From assembly GCF_905475345.1 (NCBI RefSeq), contig NC_066593.1, positions 7,875,274-7,939,273 of the forward strand: a stretch of 64,000 nucleotides of DNA, given 5' to 3'. Of this stretch, positions 56,519 to 64,000 are shown in pieces (positions within the stretch are counted from its first letter, which is position 1; each line of letters begins with the position of its first letter). The position numbers and the translations under genes were made by a program. This DNA comes from Vespula vulgaris. Taxonomy: Eukaryota > Arthropoda > Insecta > Hymenoptera > Vespidae. A model generated the notes under the pieces. The model was not told where the DNA came from. It did no database searches and saw nothing but the letters and a program-made list of their open reading frames with translations.

Positions 56519-56624
56519 CTATGAATGTATGTGCCACGTAAACAAGAAGATCAAGAAAACACAATCGTGAAAAGTATCGTAAAACGATCTCATAGCAAAC
56601 GTTTTGGTCAGATCGACGTTTCTT

Positions 56625-56650
56625 TTCACGTTTGCAGGTAAATAGAAATC
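56625..56650 (+). other. Plus-strand acceptor abutting a weak donor
   Basis: TTTCTTTTCACGTTTGCAG ends at 56637 and is followed by GTAAAT. The acceptor is strong and the donor lacks G at +5. A plus-strand recursive site or a plain decoy acceptor. Confidence 0.2.
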
Positions 56651-56659
56651 CATTTTCGA

Positions 56660-57273
56660 ACAGTTAGATCTTTTTTATTTCGAAAAACAAAGCGAAACAG
56701 GTTTTTGGATTACTTTCGGATGGATTAGCGTGTGGATTTGCAGGATAATTAAAAGGAATTAATTAGATTACTATTTTTTACAATTTTCTCTTTTCTTTTC
56801 TTTTCTTGTTTTTCTTTGAAACATTTTCGTCTAAACGATAATGATACTTTTTTGTACTTTAGTATTTATCTTCTTATTAGAATAGACGATTAGAATTTTA
56901 TAAGCATCAGCTAACGAAATCTTAAAAAGAAATTTTTAGTTACATTTCCTGAATAATCTAATCATCTCTTTTTCTTTTTCATTTGATAGGATCAAAAAAA
57001 TAAAAACAATAAAAAGGAACAATAAATAGAAAAAGTTATAACGCTAAATTTTTTCAACGATATAAATCGATTCGAAAATTACGATTGATACTACGAATTT
57101 CTTAATATACGAATTTTTAATTCGTAATATTCTTTGAATTCCTTGAATTCATATATTCCTTTGATAATTTTAATCGAATTATAAAAAGCATTGATAGAAT
57201 AACATAATTAATTGTATTACTATATATAATATATATAATATATATAATATATATATATAGTTAGATATGTTAT

Positions 57274-57275
<2 letters not shown>
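56660..57275. other. AT-rich DNA, no gene seen
   Basis: Nothing beyond short T/C and TA patches. Confidence 0.5.

Positions 57276-57312
<37 letters not shown>
57276..57312. repeat. (TA)n microsatellite
   Basis: TA preceded by TATTA units. Confidence 0.93.
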
Positions 57313-57318
<6 letters not shown>

Positions 57319-57359
57319 GAAATGATAGATTAAAACTACATGATACTTTCCTCAAAATA

Positions 57360-57630
57360 ACTCTTGCAAATTTTCTCACATCATTTCGATTGCCATCGTA
57401 CATTTGTCCAAGAATTATTTCAACGACGAAAGCGATGTATCAGCGTTAACACTTTTCCCATGTCGCAAAACCGAACGGCAACGAAATTTCGTGCGTCAGC
57501 ACTCGAGGATTCGAAAACGGAGGCGTTTCTACTACAAAACACTACGTACCGATGCACGATGGAATAAAAGGAGGGGAGGAAAAGTGGTTATTGTTAAAAC
57601 TGAAATTCGAAACGTTCGCGCGTAAACTTC
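57360..57630. other. Higher-GC block with Arg-rich frame, unrecognised
   Basis: A plus frame (57404-57625, no early ATG) reads an Arg/Lys-rich peptide including RKRRRFYYKTLRTDARW. No domain or splice pair found. CNE-like alternatives apply. Confidence 0.17.
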
Positions 57631-57704
57631 GTTTTATTCGTATCGATATGTCCTAGTATTATCTATACACGTGTATCGAATGTTCTACAATTCAAAATCG
57701 AAAA

Positions 57705-57746
57705 AAGAGAGAGATAGATAGAGAAAAGAAAAAGAGAGAGACAGAC

Positions 57747-57783
<37 letters not shown>
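57705..57783. repeat. (GA)n/(GACA)n tract
   Basis: GACA units then GA to 57782. Confidence 0.92.
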
Positions 57784-57786
<3 letters not shown>

Positions 57787-58047
57787 TAGATAGACACATA
57801 TGCATATACAATAAATATATCTTCATGAATCGAGTCACGTTTGACAAGGGTTATCGATAGTTTGATTTCGTGGCTAGTCTCTTCGTACATTTCAGCTCAA
57901 TCTATTCACAATGTTGAAAGTAATTCTAATAGATATGCAAAGATCAACTCGATACATCTTTCTGTTTTCTAGTTTATAACGAATCGAATCAATGTGTGTA
58001 TGTGTGTGAAATCCCTGATCTACAACGGTGTAACTCTATATGATCTA

Positions 58048-58146
58048 AAAAATATATATTAATAATATAATAATATAATATATATTAATATAAAATAATA
58101 TAATATATATTTGTATATGTGTATACACACACACACACACACATAT
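58048..58146. repeat. AT-rich tract and (AC)n
   Basis: ATATTA words then AC at 58124-58143. Confidence 0.88.
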
Positions 58147-58429
58147 AAGAGGAAAAGAGAGTGAGCATAAAAGAACGATGAACTATAGAATCGAAGTCTA
58201 TTCGTAGGAATGATACTATTGAGAAGGAACAAAATTGAGAACAAAATCGAAGATACAGTGAAAATTGAGAAAGTTATCCAGATAATCAAATGATAGGTAT
58301 ATAATCTCAATAAGATCTGAAAAGTTTTGCCAAAAGTTTCGGGGTTACAAATTAAAGGATAGCAAATCGAGAGAAACGAAAGAGAAAGAGAAAGAAAAGG
58401 GAGATAAAAGGAAACGAAACTTTACCGAA

Positions 58430-58565
58430 CGTAATGACCACTTTCTTACCGTTTTAACCGGTCGAGTGTCTCTCGAGCTAAAGTCCGTGGCTGATTTCTA
58501 CTCTCCAAGATTTATTCTTTCTGCCAGTCGAGAAGAATTACTGGCATTCTTTCGATAATTGACAG
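58430..58565. other. CNE-like block with 7 bp inverted arms
   Basis: TGCCAGT (58522-58528) and ACTGGCA (58540-58546) are perfect arms around 11 nt. The block also has TTTTAACCGGTCGAG, close to a Grainyhead-type AACCGGT core. No frame. Confidence 0.32.
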
Positions 58566-58574
58566 TCCAGAAAA

Positions 58575-58642
58575 GAAAAAAAAAAAGCAGAAGAAGAAAA
58601 GAAAAAAAAATAAAAGAAGAAGAAGAAGAAGAAGAAGAAATA
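58575..58642. repeat. A-rich and (AAG)n tract
   Basis: Pure AAG at about 58614-58640. Confidence 0.9.
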
Positions 58643-59089
58643 AGGTAGATATATACGTATTAGAACAATTAGAAGAAAGAGAACGTAAATCTTTTTCTAT
58701 CCGTACAATCAGTAATTGCAAGTTTATCCCTTAACAATGTCTGCGATTTCGAAAAGTGTGAATTTCGATTTATTTCGATTTTTTCGTCCTTCTTTCTTTT
58801 TCTTTTACTTTTTTTTTTTTTTTTTTAATTAATAAAATTAATCTCAATTAATTCTCGAGATTACTATTACCATGTTTCTAAAATATTTAACAATTTCAGA
58901 TTTTATTTTAATGAAAAAAGATCACTTTCGCAAAACATAGCTCTCGAACGTTTTTTTTTTTATATGGACTCCGCTGATTTAAATACTATTATTGTTGTTG
59001 TTGTTGTTATTGTTAGTGTTAAGATATCGATTATGTAATAATTTTAATAGGTTTCATATAAAAATTTATAAATAAAACAGCTATATATG

Positions 59090-59325
59090 TAATAAACTTT
59101 AACGAAAACCCAAGAGACTAGCTTTCATCCATCTCTGTAGATCGTGATAATGCAATAATTAGGCGAACGATTCGATACTCCTATTATTCCGATTTCGTTA
59201 TCATAATGGTGGTATAATTCTGGATATCGGTATGTATTACACCATCCCCTCCATTATCATCGGCATTTGCAATTATCCAAGTTCGTCATTATTGCATTTT
59301 AATTATCGTTGGTTGCGATAATCTC
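59090..59325. other. CNE-like block rich in TAAT/ATTA cores
   Basis: TGCAATAATTAGGCG, CTATTATTCCGATTT, TTGCAATTATCC and CATTTTAATTATCG are arrayed over about 200 bp without repeats. Homeodomain-enhancer-like by motif only. Confidence 0.3.
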
Positions 59326-59749
59326 TCTATTAAAAATGATATCAATAAAATGTTCTCGATCTAAAACTATTCCTTTTCCATTTTTTCTCTTTTTTCCTTT
59401 TTTAATAGCTTTTAATCAAGCACTACATATTATTATACGTAATTTCTTAAATAATTATTATATACATATATGTATTGTATACAATAATATACGTATGATA
59501 ACGCATTATCAAAATATTGAAAATATTTTTGACTAATAATTATTACAACATCGTGATTATATGATAATAAAATTGGCAATCTATAAAAATTATATTATCT
59601 CTATTTTAATTGACAATATTTTTTCTCTCTTTTTCTTCTTTAAAAACAAAAATAAAAAGAGTAACAAATGAAAAAGTACGAAATAAAAGATCCGAACTTT
59701 TTTTAAACGAAAATACGTCATTTAATAATTCAGTTTACGGGTAAATCGA

Positions 59750-59990
59750 ACAAAATTGCAAATCGATCGATTTTCAATGCTTCAGCCCGACGAATCTTTT
59801 ATTAATCGGATCGTTTTTTCTGCCACTTCTGATTGGGCGAACGCCAAACGTGCGCAGAGTTATATACCTAAACGAATATCTGACGAACTATTAGATTCAC
59901 AGATAAATTCATTGTTCATCGCGCTTGTGTTTACGATCTCGATATATAGGAATTCTCTTTTTTCTTTTTTTTTTATTTTTTTACAGGATC
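59750..59990 (+). other. Coding-like frame followed by strong acceptor
   Basis: From an ATG at 59777 a balanced frame starts MLQPDESFINRIVFSATSDW and runs into a T-rich tract. The T tract ends TTTTTTTACAG at 59986, a textbook splice acceptor followed by GATCAC. The frame precedes rather than follows the acceptor and lacks a donor, so the two signals do not make an exon together. Family unknown. Confidence 0.18.
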
Positions 59991-60038
59991 ACAAATATTA
60001 ACCCCTCTATTTTATCTTTGAGTTACATTTTCAACAGA

Positions 60039-60090
60039 TACACACATACACACACACACACACACGTGTATGTGTATATGTATATATGAA
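60039..60090. repeat. (AC)n then TG/TA palindromic tract
   Basis: AC at 60039-60065, immediately followed by GTGTATGTGTATATG, its near-complement. Confidence 0.88.
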
Positions 60091-60094
60091 AAAC

Positions 60095-61320
60095 TGAATG
60101 ACTCGTTTTATTGATATCTACCTACTATATTATACCTATTTCACTGGTTTTACAATATAGATATCTAGACGATTTCACAATGCTCTGATATTAATATTCT
60201 GTTTTATTCAACGACTGAGTCGACCGAGTCGGGAATTAAGTGTCCTTTATCTCGCTTGCATCCTCGCATATCTTCAATTAATGACCAATTTCTGACAATA
60301 CAAAGAGATATTAAAAAATGGCTAAAGTTGAAAAACGAGATAAACGATGAATAAATCCGTATATTCAAGATGAAAGAAAAAATAAAGAAAAAAGGGAAAA
60401 GACGGGGAAAGAAAGAAAAGAAAAGAGACATTTAACGAATTTCAAAGTTAAGAGAAAACTTCAATCAATGTTATTCCATTAAACTCGTCAACGAAGTTAC
60501 ATTCGACAATCTTTGATAATCGTCTTTTCATGCTCTACTATATCTGTCGTATCAAATGAAATTCATTGAAAAATAAGGAAAATCAATTTTTTCTTTAATG
60601 TCGCCGTTATTGCTGTTGTTATTTCTTTTTCGTTTGTAAACAAATATTATAAAATAGAAATCTATATTCTCAGATTAGTAATGTAGATTATCGAATACAA
60701 TATTATGAGATATATGTATGTATGTATGAAAGATCAAACGCTATATTATATACTTACGCATGAACGCACACATGCGCGCATCACACACATATACATATAT
60801 ATATATATGTATATGTATATGTATATGTATATATACACCTGTCTTGAACTTACGTATGTTCTCTATATATCTGTACACGTTTCAATCAATCAATCAAGTA
60901 TTTCATTCCGCTTCTGTAGATTAAACACGCTACGTGATCGAATTATTAGCAAATTAATCGATTCAACCGATTTTAATGAATTATTTCATTCAATCAAACA
61001 TCGCCATGACTTTAACGCGATCGATCGATCATAAATAAAAATCACGAAAAAATACGTTATGGAACGAAATTTATTCCAGCTTTTTTTTCAAAAATAATGT
61101 TTCATTTGTTATACTTAAAAATTAAAAAAATACTATATTTTTTTTTGTTAATTTCTTTTTTGTTATTATTTGTACCTACGTGGTTAATTAATTGTCATTA
61201 AAAGATTAATCATTTATTATCTATTTCATAAAAAACTATGATATGTCAATGATATTAACGATTACTTTTAATTACGAACACTTAATAGAAGAAGAACAGT
61301 AATAGTAATAACAATAGGAT
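60095..61320. other. AT-rich DNA, no gene seen
   Basis: A/G tract at 60370-60430, TA/GTATAT palindromic repeat at 60790-60836. Short frames only. Confidence 0.5.
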
Positions 61321-61329
61321 CTTCATAGC

Positions 61330-61630
61330 TCTTTCTGAAGCGTTTTAGTTCGAATTATATCAGTTTAGTCGTAAGTTCAAATGTTCTAGCCACTAAATCA
61401 AATAATTACATCAATCGACTACGAAGCTAAATATAGGTATACCAACGTTAACGGAACATCAATTTCACTTGGTTAACAAGTAAAATTATTAGGACAACTT
61501 CAGTTTCAGTTACAATAGAGGGAATTGTATCGATTCGTGTTAAAAGACCACTTCAGTTTAATATTCACGATCACTGCAGAAAATTGGTCTTGATTGACTT
61601 GTCGATAACGTCGTCGAAAAGTGAAAGTTA
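61330..61630. other. CNE-like block
   Basis: Non-repetitive DNA with CACTTGGTTAACAAGT, CTTCAGTTTCAGTTAC and TAACGTCGTCG words. No frame or splice pair. Possible regulatory element. Confidence 0.25.
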
Positions 61631-61639
61631 TTCGGTCAA

Positions 61640-62005
61640 TACAATATTAGCAATTATTATAATAACTATCGATCCTTAAAATATTATTGTTTAAAAATTC
61701 ATTATCATAATTAATTGAAAAAAGAAACAAAAGAAAGAAAAAAGAAAATGTTCTCTAACTAAACTATTTAAATACGCTATTAAAATATTTTGAAATGTAA
61801 AATAAATCGAGATTTGATTATTTTAAATCCTGAAAAATCTCTTAATAAAAATAAATTTATGTGATATATATATATTATATAAATTGTTTAAATATAATAT
61901 ACATAAACTTTATATAATATAATAAATTAAATAATATATATATATAATACATAAAAAATATAAAATATTTTTCTTCAAAAACGAACGATGACAATTCATC
62001 ATAAA
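61640..62005. other. AT-rich DNA, no gene seen
   Basis: TA-rich words at 61865-61960. Nothing else. Confidence 0.5.
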
Positions 62006-62009
62006 ACTT

Positions 62010-62250
62010 TTAATTTCTTCAGCTTATCGATCCATTCCGTATATTGAACTACACTGGTATATTGATCAGAAACATTGCTACAATTGAATTCCATGTGTAG
62101 CAACTAGAAAGGTACTTTGAGTGGTACCGAGAGAATAAACAACGATATAAACAAACCGGTCATTTGATCAAATGAAACGCGATAATACATCGAGCAAACG
62201 TTACGTCCAAATTTAACACTGTTCGTAGAAAGCTGCTTGCTGCTGGTACA
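62010..62250. promoter_or_regulatory. CNE candidate with hairpin and 16 bp palindrome
   Basis: TTGCTACA (62075-62082) and TGTAGCAA (62096-62103) are perfect 8 bp arms around 13 nt. TCATTTGATCAAATGA (62160-62175) is a perfect 16 bp palindrome centred on TTTGATCAAA, two facing TCF/Pangolin-type cores. No coding frame. Function inferred from motif. Confidence 0.42.
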
Positions 62251-62335
62251 AAAAAAGAAAAAGAAAACAAAAAAAGAAAAAGAGAAAAAAGAAAAAAGAA
62301 GAAGAAAACAATATTTATGAATATTCGTTAGAATA
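62250..62335. repeat. A/G low-complexity tract
   Basis: AAAAAG units. Confidence 0.85.
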
Positions 62336-62641
62336 AAAATAACAATTTGAAAGAATATCTCCTCACTGATATATATATTCCCATAAAAAATAAAACAATA
62401 AAAACCTTTATTGTTCTTCGAGCTATTATATTTCTACCTATTATATTCCATTTTATCGATCTTTGCCTGAACAATATCCTTTAACAAATTTGTATTTAAT
62501 AAATATTAATCAATTTCACAACGACTTTATACGATCAAATGTCATAATCTGTAGAAAATAAAAAAAAAAAAGTAAAAAAAGATTGTTTACTTTTTATTCA
62601 GAATTAAAATAAGAATAATCGGGAATTAAAGAACCACAGTA

Positions 62642-62644
<3 letters not shown>

Positions 62645-62687
<43 letters not shown>

Positions 62688-62719
62688 TGTGTGTATATAT
62701 ATATATACCACACATATAT

Positions 62720-62756
<37 letters not shown>

Positions 62757-62760
62757 TACA
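62645..62760. repeat. (CT)n, TA and (AC)n compound tract
   Basis: CT at 62648-62687 and AC at 62721-62754, separated by TA/CA. Confidence 0.94.
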
Positions 62761-62859
62761 TACATATATACACCCTACAAAAGAAATTCTCGAGAGTAAA
62801 AGGAAATTTCAATTTGCGGCTAAACTCTACGTAATTACGATTATCGAATATTTCGCAAC

Positions 62860-63150
62860 GCAGGAACGGCAGCAGTGGCAGTGGCAACGGCAGTATATCT
62901 CGTCAATCTCAAAAGCATTTTTTTCCTGTCGATTCAATCATCAACCCTCTTCCCCTTACGTCAAAGCTTACCTATAGAAGGAATTAACCAGCGCAAAGCG
63001 CTTACCCTCGTAAACCTGGTAGTACCAACTAGCAATATCGACATCATGGGTAAACATAGCAACAGCTTCACCAGTTCCAATAAGAGCTTTCAGCGTCACT
63101 ATATAAGGCTCAGCAATCAGATGCAGGTGCAAACATTCGTCTCGTACCTT
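62860..63150 (-). other. Exon-like block ending at an acceptor/donor junction
   Basis: On the minus strand a frame is open from the GA-repeat edge (about 63150) to 62972 with strongly protein-like composition (contains IGTGEAVAMFTHDVDIASWY and VYEGKRFALVNSFYR), then stops in TAA formed by the donor itself. The junction TTCCTTCTATAG|GTAAGC (62972/62971) looks both like an acceptor and a donor. A second donor word GAC|GTAAGG lies 12 nt further on. The upstream edge is a GA repeat, so no acceptor precedes the frame. The antisense plus frame is also open. AGCGC-AAA-GCGCT hairpin at 62990-63002. Confidence 0.28.
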
Positions 63151-63237
<87 letters not shown>

Positions 63238-63263
63238 GTCTGTCTCTCTCTATTTCTCTCTCA
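63151..63263. repeat. Long (CT)n microsatellite
   Basis: More than 100 bp of CT with a few GTCT interruptions. Confidence 0.95.
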
Positions 63264-63264
63264 C

Positions 63265-63640
63265 TTAGCAGCCATCTAATATCCCTATCATTGCTTCCAT
63301 CATTAGCTAGTATCTTGATTATTTCCTCTTGTCATGAATTATATATGACTTTTAACCCCCCTCTACCCCTTTTAGTACAGTTGTTTTCTATGTAAACCCA
63401 TAAGTCGTCGAATTCTAGAGCAAAGGTGTCTCCAAAGGAAATATTAAAATAATTCATTTGCTAAGCTCGTTTTACTTAATCCTCAATTTCTAACCAGACG
63501 ATTTTCACAAGAGTAAACGTTAAGAAATGATAATGAGGAGATTGTTTAAAGCATGGAATAGATCGAACGTTCTGCTTCGTGCTTGCTTTTACTTAAATGG
63601 AGTTTCTAATTAACGCTTCCGTGGTCGAATCGACAGTGAA
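63265..63640. other. Mixed DNA, no gene seen
   Basis: Non-repetitive, moderate GC, without a usable frame or splice pair. Confidence 0.4.
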
Positions 63641-63652
63641 ACATAGAATCTG

Positions 63653-63654
<2 letters not shown>

Positions 63655-63717
<63 letters not shown>

Positions 63718-63768
63718 TGGAATAATATATAATATGGAATTACATATATATATATATATATATATTGC
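63655..63768. repeat. Two (TA)n microsatellites
   Basis: TA at 63658-63713 and 63745-63766 with an AATATGGAATTA-type spacer. Confidence 0.95.
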
Positions 63769-64000
63769 ACACTAAACTCCTTCTTTGACTTTCACTTCAA
63801 CATTTCCGTTTCATAAACGATTGCATTTCAAGATCTCTATTTTTTTCTTTTTTTTTTTCAGATAAAATGTGATCGAATCGATTGACGCTATTTCTAAAAG
63901 GATGCAATTTCACATCTCCATAAAGAAAATCGAGCGATGTTCGATCGATATTCTCGTAATAAAGAAAATAGTCTCGTATGACTCGTAATACGAAAAATTG
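63769..64000. other. Window end; strong orphan splice acceptor
   Basis: A T-rich tract of about 25 nt ends TTTTTTCAG at 63861 on the plus strand. All three downstream frames close within about 25 nt, so a coding exon is unlikely. Confidence 0.3.

Noticed and set aside
63095..63135. TATATAAG TATA box at 63100
   Set aside because: No initiator-like word near +30; it lies inside a frame and next to a CT repeat.

Overview
The window looks like nuclear DNA of an arthropod, most likely an insect and plausibly a hymenopteran. It is roughly two-thirds A+T by eye, keeps many CpG-containing words, and is crowded with (TA)n, (GA/CT)n, (GT/AC)n and tetranucleotide microsatellites. The organism is an inference from composition and repeat style; no gene here identifies it. 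There is no operon-like structure, no rRNA or tRNA, no CRISPR array and no transposase or reverse transcriptase frame. Most of the longer open frames (up to 219 codons) are translations of microsatellites (Ser-Leu, Arg-Glu, Tyr-Ile or poly-Pro/Arg strings), so I call no protein-coding gene with confidence. The window is best read as one or more very long introns and/or a regulatory intergenic region.

Layout. 0-9 kb: AT-rich DNA with a block of tandem and inverted ~300 and ~178 bp units (4.2-5.8 kb), a 124 bp tandem duplication (7.84 kb) and a 75 bp (TG)n. 9-19 kb: scattered higher-GC blocks that look like conserved non-coding elements (CNEs), a recursive-splice-like site on the minus strand (14.66 kb) and a >330 bp polypyrimidine tract (17.9 kb). 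19-27 kb: two exon-like candidates (19.5 kb plus, 20.7 kb minus), a split direct repeat (23.1/24.1 kb), a 273 bp hAT-type MITE (25.2 kb) and a 70 bp hairpin (27.0 kb). 27-42 kb: CNE-like blocks separated by AT-rich DNA, a possible non-coding exon (31.5 kb), an octamer/homeodomain block (36.5 kb) and exon-like signals on the minus strand (40-41.5 kb). 42-54.3 kb: the most GC-rich part, with blocks resembling 5'-UTR/promoter DNA, palindromic CNEs (51.0-51.3 kb) and a purine-rich, G-quadruplex-capable tract (53.7-53.9 kb) ahead of a candidate initiator and splice donor. 54-64 kb: microsatellites, a ~28 bp minisatellite, an exon-like minus-strand stretch (56.4 kb), palindrome-bearing CNE-like DNA (59.1, 62.0 kb) and an exon-like block (62.9-63.15 kb).

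Main hypothesis from the hunt: part of this DNA may be the inside of a giant minus-strand intron removed in steps. Sequences of the form YAG|GTRAG (an acceptor abutting a donor) were found five times on the minus strand and not on the plus strand. The best one, at 14659/14658, is followed 50 nt later by a second strong donor, which is the layout of a recursive-splice exon. A possible 21-nt microexon with a perfect TACTAAC branch point (20725-20745) lies on the same strand. Competing plus-strand exon candidates exist, so the strand assignment is unproven; RNA-seq would settle it.
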